Shown: positions 51,542 through 61,371, counted from the first letter of the stretch. The stretch: DNA of 64,000 nt from Dongia deserti (GCF_003574735.1 NZ_QORW01000005.1:1-64000); one strand, 5' to 3'. Notes: generated by a model from the sequence alone, not told the origin. Translations and numbers: made by a program.

Positions 51542-51616
51542 ATGAGCGACCGGAAAAACAGCGCCTGCCGGGAGTCTAAGCCGAAGGGCTGGCCGAAAAC
51601 CGAACGGCCACCCTAA
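51542..51616 (+). CDS. Possible 24-residue small protein
   Basis: A very short frame (MSDRKNSACRESKPKGWPKT...) starting at ATG 51542, preceded by GGAGG at 51531-51535, a near-perfect ribosome site. Basic and Pro-rich. It lies in an otherwise empty 300-base region (51425-51725), divergent from the SDR gene. No homology is evident, so it may be chance; the ribosome site is the only argument for it. The rest of the region holds nothing I recognise. Confidence 0.3.
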   Translation: MSDRKNSACRESKPKGWPKTERPP

Positions 51617-51725
51617 ACGCCTCCAACCTCGAAAAACGACGACATCAGCAGCGCGGCGGATGAGAGCCGGGAACGCGGCTGAGCGGGGCGACAGGGGCTT
51701 TGACGAATGTCAATCAGCGTCCCCG

Positions 51726-52016
51726 CTAGCTGGTCAGCGCTTTGGCAATTGCGCGCCATTCGTCGGGAAGCGGCGTCTCGGCCATCGGCTTGCCGACGCG
51801 GCGATACCAATAACCGGCGTTGGAGGCGTCACCCTCCTTGCGGTGCAAATAGGCGTGCACCCAATCGCAAGACGAATCGCCTTCGTCCGCCTGCGCGCAT
51901 TGATGCGCCTTGTCCCAGTCGCCTTTCGCGTCCCACCAGAGCGCCTGCAACGCGAGGTGCAGCGAAGAAGGCGGTTCCTTCGTTTCCAGAGAGGATTCAA
52001 ACTCGGAAAGCGTCAT
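51726..52016 (-). CDS. Hypothetical short protein (QALWWDAKGDW family)
   Basis: A 96-residue cytosolic protein, MTLSEFESSLETKEPPSSLHLALQALWWDAKGDWDKAHQCAQ. The LQALWWDAKGDWDKAHQ and WVHAYLHRKEGDASNAGYWYRRVGKP segments are seen in many proteobacterial hypothetical proteins and look like a short TPR-like helical repeat. ATG 52016 chosen; ATG 52031 adds five residues. Function unknown. Confidence 0.75.
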   Translation of the reverse strand: MTLSEFESSLETKEPPSSLHLALQALWWDAKGDWDKAHQCAQADEGDSSCDWVHAYLHRKEGDASNAGYWYRRVGKPMAETPLPDEWRAIAKALTS

Positions 52017-52156
52017 GGCGATGCCTTTCAATCAGCAGGAGCCAAGCTCCTTCCAGTTTCGGGCCTAATGCTCTGATTTGTAAAGGTGGATAGCCGGAAC
52101 AGCACTCGTTCCGAGCTGTTGTAGAAGGACGCCCGATCGAAGGAGAGGAGCGTCGG

Positions 52157-52477
52157 ATGAAACGCATCTATGTGCTCGTCCCGACCCTGACGCTGGCCTT
52201 GGCCACGACGGGCACGGCGCAGGACATAGCACAGTCGCAATACCCGCCGGGCTTGGATTGCACGAGCATTCCTGGGGGATCAGAGCGCGAAGCGTGCGAA
52301 GAGTCACAGCTCAGCCCGGAGGTCGGCGACGATCTGAATGAGCATCGCTCGACGACCGGCGCCGAAGAAAGGACTCCTGGAACGGTGAGCCCGCCGACTT
52401 TCCCTGACGAGCCTGATGGTGAGACCCGCGATAGCGGTCCCGGAACTCAAGGCGGCGCCGGCGGCGTGGGCAATTGA
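52157..52477 (+). CDS. Small exported hypothetical protein
   Basis: A 106-residue protein with signal peptide MKRIYVLVPTLTLALATTGTAQD. The mature part is acidic, Gly/Pro/Glu-rich and probably disordered (ACEESQLSPEVGDDLNEHRSTTGAEERTPGTV), with one Cys pair (DCTSIPGGSEREACEE). GAGGAG precedes the ATG, supporting expression. Function unknown. Confidence 0.65.
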   Translation: MKRIYVLVPTLTLALATTGTAQDIAQSQYPPGLDCTSIPGGSEREACEESQLSPEVGDDLNEHRSTTGAEERTPGTVSPPTFPDEPDGETRDSGPGTQGGAGGVGN

Positions 52478-52555
52478 TCGCGGAACGCGCGTGGGCTGGA
52501 ACTCAGCCCGCATAGGCCGGGTTTCACGTTTGTGGCACGGAGCAAGGCAAAAACG

Positions 52556-54460
52556 ATGCCTGGTCGGCGCATCGCGCGCACCGCGGCGATTACTTTGGGA
52601 GCGCTGGTTCTTCTCGTTATCGCAGCGATGACAGCGCTGATCACCTATGCCGGCTCGAGCGCGTTCCGCGGCGAAGTGGAACGGCGGGCGGGCGTGGCAC
52701 TCGGCCGGGAAGTCAAGTTGGGCGATCTGCAGATCGACTGGTCTTGGTCTCCACGCATCCGGATGCGCGAAGTGATGTTGGGCGGGGCGGCGAAGGACGC
52801 GCCGCCTCTGCTTGAAGCGCAATCCATTTTGGTTCAACTGCGCCTTCCTCCTCTGCTGCGCGGTGAAGTGGTGCTGCCGGAACTGGAGCTCGAGAAACCT
52901 GAGCTCGCCCTCTCAATCGACGAAAAGGGCGTGCCGAACTGGAGCTTCTCGAAGAATCCAACCGCTGCGGCAGCGGCCGAAGTTGCAGCACCGGAAGAGC
53001 GCACGGAAGCCCCGGTGATCGGGAAGCTGGTGATCAAGGACGGCCACTTCAAATACGAAGATCAGGTGAAGGACCTGCAGTTGGAAGGCGCCATCGCGAC
53101 GGCAATTGGCGAGGCGGAGAAGACGGAAAGGATCCAGCTTGACGGAAAAGGGAAGCTGGAAGGCAGGCCGTTGATCGTGAAATTCGATGGCGGGTCCGTT
53201 TTGGCGCTGCGTGAGGGAGACAAGCCCTATCCGCTCGACCTCGCGGCCAAGTACAGCGCCACCGAAGTCACGGTCAAAGGCACCGCTCTGGATCCGTTCA
53301 AGCTCGAAGCCGCTGATCTGGATATCACCTTGAAAGGGCCCGATCTTGCAGACGTATTTCCGCTGCTGGGCGTGCCCGCGCCACCGACGCCGCCTTATGA
53401 GCTCAAGGGCCATCTGCTGCGTGACGGTGACAAATGGCAATTCACGAACGTGGAAGGGAGAGTTGGTGACAGCGACATGGCCGGCGACATCACCATCGAC
53501 TACGGCAGGGAGAAGCCGCTGCTCACGGCCGATCTGGTTTCGGACAAATTGGACTTCGACGACTTGGCGCCACTGGTGGGCGCACCGCCGGACACGGATG
53601 AAACGGCCTCGGCAGAGCAGAAGGAGGCGGCGGCGCAGCTGAAACAGCAAGACGAGCTGTTTCCAGACATACCCCTGAACCTCAATCTGCTCGACGTCAT
53701 GGACATGGAAGTGAAGCTCGATGCCAAGAAGGTGACGGCAGAGAACTACCTGCCGGTCGAAGCGCTGGCGGGCACAGTCACGATCGAGGGTGGCAAGGCG
53801 GTCGTAAAACCGCTGCAGATTGCGATTGCCGGGGGCAGTCTGGAAGGAGCGCTTTCGCTGGATGCGAATCATAAGCCGTCCGTCGCGGCGGCGGATCTCG
53901 CGATGCGGAATGTGGACTTCAAGGCGTTCTTCCAGGGCACGCAGTATTTCGATACCACCGGCGGGAAGGTCGGTGCGGAGGTCGATATCGAGGGTCAGGG
54001 CAAGTCCCTGGCGGAGGTCATGGGCACGTCCAACGGCAAGATGTTTCTCACAATGAATGGCGGCGCGATGAGTGGACTCCTGATTGAAGCGGCGGGTCTG
54101 GATATTGCGGAAGCTCTGGCGCTCTACATTGGCGAGGATGCGCGTGTCCCGATCCGCTGCGCGGCGGGCGAGATCGAACTCACCAAGGGTGTCGCAAGAT
54201 TCGACCGCTTCATCATGGATACAACCGACTCCGTCCTCTACTTCCGCGGTCAGAGCAATTTGCGGCAGCAAACCATCGTCATGGACATCTTTGCAGACGC
54301 GAAGGATTTCAGCATTCTCGACATGGATGCACCCGTGCATCTGGAGGGCAAGATTCGCGAGCCGGCCATCTCCATCGGCAAGGGCGTTCCAATCCCACTG
54401 ATCGAACCCGGCGACGCAGAGAACATTTCCTGCGACCTGCTACTTGAAGGCAAGCTCTAG
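52556..54460 (+). CDS. AsmA family envelope protein
   Basis: A large AsmA-like protein of about 634 residues, related to bridge-like lipid transport proteins that span the periplasm. An N-terminal transmembrane helix (TAAITLGALVLLVIAAMTALITYA) anchors it; YAGSSAFRGEVERRAGVALGREVKLGDLQIDWSWSPRIRMREV is the AsmA start, and the repeated beta-strand region extends to MDAPVHLEGKIREPAISIGKGVPIPLIEPG. ATG 52556 has AGCAAGG in front; a GTG at 52532 is possible. Helps outer-membrane lipid homeostasis by family. Confidence 0.9.
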   Translation: MPGRRIARTAAITLGALVLLVIAAMTALITYAGSSAFRGEVERRAGVALGREVKLGDLQIDWSWSPRIRMREVMLGGAAKDAPPLLEAQSILVQLRLPPLLRGEVVLPELELEKPELALSIDEKGVPNWSFSKNPTAAAAAEVAAPEERTEAPVIGKLVIKDGHFKYEDQVKDLQLEGAIATAIGEAEKTERIQLDGKGKLEGRPLIVKFDGGSVLALREGDKPYPLDLAAKYSATEVTVKGTALDPFKLEAADLDITLKGPDLADVFPLLGVPAPPTPPYELKGHLLRDGDKWQFTNVEGRVGDSDMAGDITIDYGREKPLLTADLVSDKLDFDDLAPLVGAPPDTDETASAEQKEAAAQLKQQDELFPDIPLNLNLLDVMDMEVKLDAKKVTAENYLPVEALAGTVTIEGGKAVVKPLQIAIAGGSLEGALSLDANHKPSVAAADLAMRNVDFKAFFQGTQYFDTTGGKVGAEVDIEGQGKSLAEVMGTSNGKMFLTMNGGAMSGLLIEAAGLDIAEALALYIGEDARVPIRCAAGEIELTKGVARFDRFIMDTTDSVLYFRGQSNLRQQTIVMDIFADAKDFSILDMDAPVHLEGKIREPAISIGKGVPIPLIEPGDAENISCDLLLEGKL

Positions 54461-55362
54461 ACGCGATCGCGCTGCAGGATGGTGCGCGACCACCAGCGGC
54501 CCTTGGTCTCTTCGCGCAGGAAGGTGAAAAGGCCGGAGATGCCGATCAGGCACATCCCGATGATCGCCGGCAGATCCGGAAATTCCGCGAAGAATAATCC
54601 GCCGATGACAATCGCCCAGACCATCTGGCTGTATTGCGCCGGCGCCACCCGGTTGGCAGGAGCTGAGTGGGTGGCGAGGATCAGGCAGAGCTGCGCAGTT
54701 CCGGCGAAGACTCCGGCTGCGATCAGGTATGGCAGGTCCTCAAGGACCGGCCAGCGGAAACCCTTGAGCATCAGAACGCCGTTCATCAGCAGCGATGTCA
54801 GGATGACGGCGGCCAGCAGGCTGACGCGCCGCTCGGTCTGACCGAGGGTGCGCAGGATGATGACCGTGCCGGCCGCGCAGAAGGACACTGCAAAAGCCGC
54901 GAGATGGCCTAGCCCCAGCGTCTCGAACCCGGGCCGCACGATAGCAAGCACGCCGCCAAAGCCCAGCGCAACCGCCAGCCAGCGCCGCCAGCCGACCTGC
55001 TCGCTGAGGATGAAGATCGACAGGATCGTTGCAATGGACGGCGACAGAAAGATGAGCGCGTACGCTTCGGCAAAAGGCAGTGTCGTGAACGCGTAGATGC
55101 CAAGGATGCCGGCCGCTGCGCCGGTCAGGCCGCGCAGGGCCACCAGTCCAGGACGATGCACCAGGATCGCATCACGCCAGCGCTCGTCGCGCGGCCTCAG
55201 AAACAGCAGCACCAGAGCCGCGAAGAGGGTCGAGAAGAACCCGATCTCGAAGACCGGCAGTTGCCCGCCCAAGGCTTTCACGTTCGCATCGCTGCACGAA
55301 AACAGAAAGTAGGCGAGGAAACCCAGGGCAATGCCCTTGATCGGCGAATGGGCGGGAGACAT
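54457..55362 (-). CDS. EamA/DMT family transporter
   Basis: A membrane protein of about 301 residues with ten helices in two EamA repeats (GIALGFLAYFLFSCSDANVKALGG starts the first; YLIAAGVFAGTAQLCLILATHSAPANRVAPAQYSQMVWAIVIGG lies in the second). Starts at ATG 55362 (MSPAHSPIKGIALG). Its stop overlaps the AsmA stop by four bases, convergent. Drug/metabolite exporter of unknown substrate. Confidence 0.91.
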   Translation of the reverse strand: MSPAHSPIKGIALGFLAYFLFSCSDANVKALGGQLPVFEIGFFSTLFAALVLLFLRPRDERWRDAILVHRPGLVALRGLTGAAAGILGIYAFTTLPFAEAYALIFLSPSIATILSIFILSEQVGWRRWLAVALGFGGVLAIVRPGFETLGLGHLAAFAVSFCAAGTVIILRTLGQTERRVSLLAAVILTSLLMNGVLMLKGFRWPVLEDLPYLIAAGVFAGTAQLCLILATHSAPANRVAPAQYSQMVWAIVIGGLFFAEFPDLPAIIGMCLIGISGLFTFLREETKGRWWSRTILQRDRV

Positions 55363-55465
55363 GCAAGAAATGAGGAGAAGGGAATTGTACGCTTGTAGGT
55401 AGCACGCCAAGCACCGGCTGCGAAGATAGTGTCTTGGCGGAGATCGCGCTAAATTGCGTCGAATG

Positions 55466-56716
55466 CTACCAGGCGGCGAGGCCCATCTGCTTCTTGCCCA
55501 GCGCCGTCAGATCATCGGCCTGCGCCCGGCCTTCAAAATCGACCTCGAAGTTCTCCGCGGAGAAATCGGGTGCGCTTTCGCCGGAGAGGAAAGCGAGCTT
55601 CTGGCGTTGAAGATAGGCCGCGTTCTTGGTGCAATAGGGTGCCGCACCGATATAGATAACGTTGCTGTAGCCCTTTCCCGTGTGCCGATCCTCGACCGCG
55701 TGAATGATATCGGTGTGCCACCAGACGGTATCGCCCGGCTCGACCAGCGGGATCGGCGTTATGGCGGGCTTCAGCAGCGCATGCCATTGATCGACCAGCG
55801 ACAAGGCGCGCCCAGGCTTGGCGCCGCATAGATCATCCTCGGGCACGTCCTTTGCCATCGGACGCAGCAGGAAATAGATGATGGAACGTGCGATCGGCAG
55901 CAACTGCAGGGTACCGTCGCCTCGCCCTTGGCGCGTCAAAGCGGTCCAGCCTTGGAAGGTGCGAAAGGCACTGCAGACGGCGGGCGAGGGGATTTCCTCC
56001 GTCTCGGTCCTGAAGGTGCCGTCGAACGGGTCATAGGCGCGCCAATTGCCGGCGAAGACTTCCCGATAGACTTGGGAATAAGCAGGATCCAGCCAGCGTT
56101 CCACCGATCCGGCATCCATGTGAGGAGAGAGGCCGAGGCTGACATCGCCTGGCTCGCGACGCCGGATGCGATCGGCATAGGTGCATTCGCGGTCGGGGTC
56201 GAAGTGCTGCTTGCCGTCGCTCTCGAAGCGCCAGAGGCGATTGAGAAAAGCACGGGCCTCCGCCATCGAGACGCCCTGCCGCGCCTCCATCTGCGGCTTC
56301 GACCAGTAGATGCCGAAGATCTGCGGACGGCTTGATTTGAGTGAGGTGAAGTAGCGATCGCCGGCGTCGCGCGTGGCCGCTTTGGTCACGTAATCATTGC
56401 GCGCCAGGTATTCTCCGATCTCATCATTCCAGGCTTCAGCCTGAGATCTCGGAAAGACGTTGCGTATGACCGCCGTGCCGCGCCGGCGGATCTCGGCCTT
56501 GGTGGCATCGGACACCTTGCCCGCGCGAACCTCCGCAAAGTCTATCTCGGGGATGACGGGCTTGCCGGCCGCGCGGCGCGTTGCGATGTCATCGACCTCG
56601 GCGTGCAGATCGGCCTCGATCTCAGCCAGAACCTTTTCGACATCGCCGATCTGTCTGCGTATCTGGGCTTTCTTGCCGCGAATGAGTTCAGGCAGCTTGC
56701 TCACATCGATGCTCAT
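55466..56716 (-). CDS. DUF1479 (YbiU-like) Fe(II)/2-oxoglutarate oxygenase-like protein
   Basis: A 416-residue protein of the YbiU family (DUF1479), predicted to adopt the double-stranded beta-helix fold of Fe/2-oxoglutarate oxygenases. His199 and Asp201 (SPHMDAGSV) and His339 (TDIIHAVED) give the 2-His-1-Asp facial triad. Length is normal for the family. It lies 18 bases downstream of the ribB-like gene. Substrate unknown. Confidence 0.92.
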   Translation of the reverse strand: MSIDVSKLPELIRGKKAQIRRQIGDVEKVLAEIEADLHAEVDDIATRRAAGKPVIPEIDFAEVRAGKVSDATKAEIRRRGTAVIRNVFPRSQAEAWNDEIGEYLARNDYVTKAATRDAGDRYFTSLKSSRPQIFGIYWSKPQMEARQGVSMAEARAFLNRLWRFESDGKQHFDPDRECTYADRIRRREPGDVSLGLSPHMDAGSVERWLDPAYSQVYREVFAGNWRAYDPFDGTFRTETEEIPSPAVCSAFRTFQGWTALTRQGRGDGTLQLLPIARSIIYFLLRPMAKDVPEDDLCGAKPGRALSLVDQWHALLKPAITPIPLVEPGDTVWWHTDIIHAVEDRHTGKGYSNVIYIGAAPYCTKNAAYLQRQKLAFLSGESAPDFSAENFEVDFEGRAQADDLTALGKKQMGLAAW

Positions 56717-56734
56717 GGCATCCGCCTTTCGCGC

Positions 56735-57856
56735 CTAATCTTCCACCAGAATGGTGCGGCTGATTTCGATGCCGAAACCCGCCAAGCCGATATAGCGTTG
56801 CTCCTGCGGCGCCAGCAGTGCAATGGACTTCACGCCCAGGCTCTTCAGGATCTGCGCACCGACCCCGATATCACGCCAGCGCTGCATGCGGGTGCGGGCG
56901 CTGTTGTGCTTCTCGCCGGCGGCGGAATTGCTGGAGATCGGCTCCGCATCAGGCCGCAGCAATTCGTCGGCCACCGGATTGCGGATCACGATCAGGATGC
57001 CGCGGCCTTCCCGCTTGAAATGATTGACCGCGTTCTCGAACCAGGTTCCCTGGTGCACCGCGCGGCGCAGCATGTCGACCACCGGCTGTTCGCGGTGGAT
57101 GCGGCAAGGGACATCGATACCATCCCCCACGTCGCCGAATACAGCAACGACATGTTGCAAGGTTTCGAATGGCGACTGAAATGCGTAGGCCGCAGCCTTC
57201 ATGCTGTCGACCGCCAGCTCGCGCGGGCCGATGCGCTCCAGCAACTGTTCGTTCTGCATCCGGTATTGGATGAGATCCTCGATCGTGACGATCTTCAGCT
57301 TGTGCTCGGCCGCGAAGGTTAGCAGCTCGGGCAGCCGCTTCACCGTACCGTCATCACTGACGACTTCCGCCAGCACGCCGACCGGCTCGAACCCAGCAAG
57401 TCGCGCCAGATCGGTGGCCGCTTCCGTGTGGCCGGAGCGCGTCAGGACGCCGCCCGCGCGGGCGATCAGCGGAAAGACATGGCCGGGCCGCAGGAAGTCA
57501 CTGGCGCCACAGTTGTCGTTGGCAAGCGCGCGGGCGGTGCTGGAGCGCTCCTCCGCGGAAATGCCCGTGGTCATGCCGACGCGGTAATCGACGCTGACGG
57601 TGAAGGCAGTCCGCATCGGGTCGAGGTTGTTGGCGACCATCGGATCGAGATGAAGGCGCTGCGCGCGGTCTGCCGTCATTGGCACGCAGATGATGCCGCT
57701 GGTGTGGCGGATCATGAAGGCCATCTTTTCCGGCGTGGCAGCGCCGGCCGCCATGATGAGGTCGCCCTCGTTCTCGCGATCGGTGTCGTCGACCACGATC
57801 ACCAGTTCTCCCTGGCGCATGGCGGCGATGGCGTCTTTGACGGTATCGAGTTTCAT
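56735..57856 (-). CDS. ribB: 3,4-dihydroxy-2-butanone-4-phosphate synthase with degenerate cyclohydrolase domain (RibBX-type)
   Basis: First step of the lumazine half of riboflavin synthesis. 373 residues: the N-terminal RibB domain (1-200) has DDTDRENEGDLIMAA, TGISAEERSSTARALAN and LRPGHVFPLIARAGGVLTRSGHTEAA. The C-terminal half (about 205-373) is GTP cyclohydrolase II-like in outline, but the zinc cysteines and the SECLTGD segment are missing (IHREQPVVDMLRRAVHQ instead). This is the RibBX arrangement described in Proteobacteria, where the second domain is not a cyclohydrolase. LysR gene 69 bases upstream; DUF1479 downstream. Confidence 0.92.
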   Translation of the reverse strand: MKLDTVKDAIAAMRQGELVIVVDDTDRENEGDLIMAAGAATPEKMAFMIRHTSGIICVPMTADRAQRLHLDPMVANNLDPMRTAFTVSVDYRVGMTTGISAEERSSTARALANDNCGASDFLRPGHVFPLIARAGGVLTRSGHTEAATDLARLAGFEPVGVLAEVVSDDGTVKRLPELLTFAAEHKLKIVTIEDLIQYRMQNEQLLERIGPRELAVDSMKAAAYAFQSPFETLQHVVAVFGDVGDGIDVPCRIHREQPVVDMLRRAVHQGTWFENAVNHFKREGRGILIVIRNPVADELLRPDAEPISSNSAAGEKHNSARTRMQRWRDIGVGAQILKSLGVKSIALLAPQEQRYIGLAGFGIEISRTILVED

Positions 57857-57925
57857 GATGGTCCTGGCAGTGAGCCTCTTCGGCGGGTCTTCTTGGCGGC
57901 GAAGCCGGTCCCGATCAAGGGCTTT

Positions 57926-58855
57926 TCACTTGCGGACGGACTTGAGGAACGCAGCCAAGGTATCCGCGCCCATCCCGGCCTCCTCGGCGATGCGCTGGGC
58001 GAGCGTCGCGGCCGCGGGCCGGATTGTCCCGTTGGGCCGGTCCAGCCAGTACGAGACGGGATTGAGGACGGTCCGCTCATCGACAGCGGCCAGCCGACCG
58101 GACGCCATCAACGCCTGCGCCAAAGGCGGCCGGGCCAGGGCAATGCCGAGGCCGCAGGCCGCTGCGTCCAGCACTAGGTTGTAGTCCTCGAACCGGCGGT
58201 CCTGCGGGCGTGGGCGGTAGTCCAGGCCGTGCGCCGCGAACCAGGCCCGCCAGCCGGACGCGTCGGAATCGTGGATCAAGGGCGAGGCCAGCAGCCGCTC
58301 CGGAGCGCCGCTCCCGATCCGCTTGGCCACGTCCGGCGCGGCGATGGGAAAGCACCATTCTTCGAACAGCTTGACCGATATGCGTCCCGGCAATCCGCCC
58401 CGGCCGCAGCGGACGGCGAGGTCGACGCCCTGGTCCGCAAGGTCGACCGTGCGTTGGTCGATCAGCAGGATGACGCGAAGCGGTGGATTGCCGGCCTCGA
58501 ACCGCGCCACGCGCGGCATGAGCCACAGGCTGCAGACGGACGGCATGGAATTGACCCGCACCACCGCCGGGCCCCGCGGCTCGCTCCAGCGATCGGAGGT
58601 GTCGGCGATGAGGGCGAAGGCCTCCTGCGTGCGCTGGAACAGGCGCTGGCCCTCCGGGGTCAGGGCGATCCCGCGCGCCCGCCGCTCGAACACGCGCAGG
58701 CCCAGCCAGCCCTCCAGCCGGGCAATTCGGCGGCTGATGGCGCCGTGGGTCAGGTTCAGGGCGGCGGCTGCCGCCGAAAAGCTGCCGGCACGAGCGGCGG
58801 CCTCGAAGGCGCGCAAGGTGTCCAGAGGCGGCAGGGTTTCCAAGCTGTGAGCCAT
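57926..58855 (-). CDS. GcvA-like LysR family regulator
   Basis: A 309-residue LysR protein with helix-turn-helix at 8-68 (LPPLDTLRAFEAAARAGSFSAAAAALNLTHGAISRRIARLEGWLGLRVFERRARGIALTPEG) of the GcvA branch, and a substrate domain from about 92. ATG 58855 chosen; a GTG two codons earlier is in frame. It is divergent from an EamA transporter (91 bases between starts), which it probably regulates. Confidence 0.93.
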   Translation of the reverse strand: MAHSLETLPPLDTLRAFEAAARAGSFSAAAAALNLTHGAISRRIARLEGWLGLRVFERRARGIALTPEGQRLFQRTQEAFALIADTSDRWSEPRGPAVVRVNSMPSVCSLWLMPRVARFEAGNPPLRVILLIDQRTVDLADQGVDLAVRCGRGGLPGRISVKLFEEWCFPIAAPDVAKRIGSGAPERLLASPLIHDSDASGWRAWFAAHGLDYRPRPQDRRFEDYNLVLDAAACGLGIALARPPLAQALMASGRLAAVDERTVLNPVSYWLDRPNGTIRPAAATLAQRIAEEAGMGADTLAAFLKSVRK

Positions 58856-58946
58856 GCGCACAGCTCAGGCCTTAATTGCTCGTTTGTCAATAGGCTGCCG
58901 GCGCCCTTAATTCCCGAGGATCGTTCCGAATCCAAGGGTCCCTTTC

Positions 58947-59840
58947 ATGAGTGTCATTACAGATCGTCCGAATGCCGGGCACTCGTTCGATGCCGCCACG
59001 GCAACAGCGCTGGTGATCACGATCGTCGCCTGGGCGTCAGCATTCCCTGCTATCCGGGCAGGTCTCGCTGCATTCGGCCCGCTCGAGCTCGGAGCAGCGC
59101 GCTTTGCTATCGCTGCGCTGCCTGCGGCAGCGTTCCTGCTTATCGCGCGCCCGGCCTTGCCGCGCTGGTCGGAGGCCTGGCGGTTCTTCGTCGGCGGGCT
59201 GTTCTTTGTGGCGCTCTATACGACGCTGCTCAATATCGGCGAGCAGACGGTGTCGTCAGGCCCCGCCAGTTTCATCATCAATGTCAATCCGATCATCACG
59301 GCCGTCCTCGCCATGATGTTCCTGGGCGAGCGATTTGGCCGCCGCGCTTGGGCTGGAACAGCCGTGTCGTTTGCTGGCATCGGCCTGATCGCGCTCGGCG
59401 AAGGCGATGAACTGAAGCTCGATGCAGGCGCGCTGCTCATTCTTGGCTCCGCCTTCTGCAATTCGATCACCTCGGTCGTGCAGAAGCCGCTGTTCGCCCG
59501 GCATAAGCCTTTGACGGTATCGGCCTGGAACATGGTGATCGGTGCTGTGCTGCTGGCTCCGGCTCTGCCATCCGCGGTCGCGCAGGTGCCATCGGCGTCG
59601 ACCGAAGGGCTGGTTGCGGCGATCTATCTTGGCCTCGTGCCCAGTCTCATCGCCTATGCGAGCTGGACGATCGTGTTGTCGCGTCTGCCTGCTAGCCGCG
59701 CCTCCAACTTCATGTATTGCGTGCCGCCGGTGGCAACCTTGATGGGATTCGTGTGGCTGGGTGAGACGCCCTCGGTGCTCAGCCTGGTCGGCGGTGCCAT
59801 GGCACTAGGTGGCGTGATCCTGGTCAATCTGCGGCGATAG
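58947..59840 (+). CDS. EamA/DMT family transporter
   Basis: A 297-residue exporter with ten transmembrane helices. [31 protein letters not shown] and [40 protein letters not shown] are EamA signatures; the second repeat begins at about 160. ATG 58947 ([13 protein letters not shown]). Divergent from a GcvA-like LysR gene; such pairs usually act in amino-acid or toxic-metabolite export. Third DMT gene in this window. Confidence 0.93.
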   Translation: MSVITDRPNAGHSFDAATATALVITIVAWASAFPAIRAGLAAFGPLELGAARFAIAALPAAAFLLIARPALPRWSEAWRFFVGGLFFVALYTTLLNIGEQTVSSGPASFIINVNPIITAVLAMMFLGERFGRRAWAGTAVSFAGIGLIALGEGDELKLDAGALLILGSAFCNSITSVVQKPLFARHKPLTVSAWNMVIGAVLLAPALPSAVAQVPSASTEGLVAAIYLGLVPSLIAYASWTIVLSRLPASRASNFMYCVPPVATLMGFVWLGETPSVLSLVGGAMALGGVILVNLRR

Positions 59841-59847
59841 AGCCACT

Positions 59848-61371
59848 TCAGCGCGGCCGAATGCTCCAGGTGGCGGTGAGGACCAGCATCGCAATGATGG
59901 TCGGTGCGACTGCATACCAGGACTCGTTCATAGCCAGCGCCGCAGCCGAGGCCCAGGCGACGGATGAAAACGCTTCCGCAAACGTGGCGATCCGCGACGA
60001 CGTCTGACGTCGCCGGAAGTAGCGGCGCTTGGCCTGACTGCGGAACCAGATCTGGATCAGCGTCGAGGACGCCGCAGCGAGGAAGATGGCGCCCGCGATG
60101 ACGAGCGCCATAAGCCATGAGTGCATGAAGACGCCAATCAGGAAGGGCGCAAAGACCGCAAAGACCGCGATCAAGACCGCTTCGACCTTGGCTGTCAGAT
60201 TGTAGGTCGGGGAAATTGGCGCAGTTGCGATGAGATCCGGTGCATCTTCGCCAGAGACCGCCAGCCAGGCGAGGCCGCCGCCCAATTGTCCTGCGGCCAT
60301 TGTCAGCACTGGCGCCAGCACGAGCAAGGCGCCGCGACTATCGCCATAGAAGCGCCACAGCAGCAGGCCCGCTGGAATGAGGTATAACAGCTGCATCAGA
60401 CTTTGCGACGCCAGCCACGGGTCACGGACCAGCAGCATCCACTCCTTGCGCTGGAGTAGCTGCCGCGGAGATGCCGTGCGGAACAAGCGCGCGCCCCAGA
60501 CAGGGCGACTTCCGCCATGGCTGACGCTCGCAGTCGCGATCGCGTAGCCGCCGAGCCGGCCGGACAAGATCACCATCGGCACGATCAGCACAGAAGCAGC
60601 GCTGACGATCGTGAGAGCAAGGTCCGGCACGCTGCCGAGAACCGCGCGCGCCGGAATCCACAGCGCGTTGTCGGGCGGCGGCATGTAGCTCAAGACCAGA
60701 TCGGAATCGAAGAAGTCCCGGGGCGACAAGGTTCCGATCGACAGGATCGCCACCGCTTGCACGCCGATGATAAAGGCCGACCCGATGATCGCGGAGGCAA
60801 CCTGTGCTGCGAAGCGGGTCCGCCTCGGCCCCAGCGTGTCGAACAGGAGCGCGGCGAGGACAAGCGCGATACCGGCAGCCGCGAGCGCCGTCGCAACGGC
60901 GACGCCGAGCGCCGCGAACCAGCGTAGGCCGCCGAGCAGGGCAAGCATATTCACAGCGGGCAGGGCCACCACCAGAGACATCAGGATGCTGGAAACGGCG
61001 ATGGCCAGCACGCGGATCGCGAACAGGCGACGGAGCGGCGCGGGAGAGGATCGAAACAGGTCGAGATCGCCACGCCCGTAGAATAGACGCGTCACGTGCT
61101 CGAGCGATTGCGAGAGCAGGAGGAAGAAGGTCAGCAGCAAGGTGCCGGTGATGGAGGTGAAACCGCGCGTGCCCGCCTCCAACGTCATTTCGGCGTGGGG
61201 CGCCACGATGCCGAAGGCGAGCAGATGCAGGCCGACGGCCAGGAGCGCGAAGCTGATGGCGACGTTCCGTATGCGCCATCGTCCGCCGGCGGTCATCAAA
61301 TGGCGTAAATCGCGGATGGCCAGGCGGGCCTCATGCCGCGCGAGCCACAGCCAAGAGGCGGGTGTGCTCAC
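59848..61371 (-). CDS. ABC transporter permease (ABC-2-like exporter)
   Basis: A 507-residue membrane protein with about 12 hydrophobic segments and large soluble loops, characteristic of exporters paired with one small ATPase. First segment ISFALLAVGLHLLAFGIVAP; a short conserved FYGRGDLDLFRSSPAPLRRLFAIRVLAI follows, as in YdbJ-like permeases. Starts at GTG 61371, in a GTGA overlap with the ATPase stop. Substrate unknown. Confidence 0.87.
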   Translation of the reverse strand: MSTPASWLWLARHEARLAIRDLRHLMTAGGRWRIRNVAISFALLAVGLHLLAFGIVAPHAEMTLEAGTRGFTSITGTLLLTFFLLLSQSLEHVTRLFYGRGDLDLFRSSPAPLRRLFAIRVLAIAVSSILMSLVVALPAVNMLALLGGLRWFAALGVAVATALAAAGIALVLAALLFDTLGPRRTRFAAQVASAIIGSAFIIGVQAVAILSIGTLSPRDFFDSDLVLSYMPPPDNALWIPARAVLGSVPDLALTIVSAASVLIVPMVILSGRLGGYAIATASVSHGGSRPVWGARLFRTASPRQLLQRKEWMLLVRDPWLASQSLMQLLYLIPAGLLLWRFYGDSRGALLVLAPVLTMAAGQLGGGLAWLAVSGEDAPDLIATAPISPTYNLTAKVEAVLIAVFAVFAPFLIGVFMHSWLMALVIAGAIFLAAASSTLIQIWFRSQAKRRYFRRRQTSSRIATFAEAFSSVAWASAAALAMNESWYAVAPTIIAMLVLTATWSIRPR

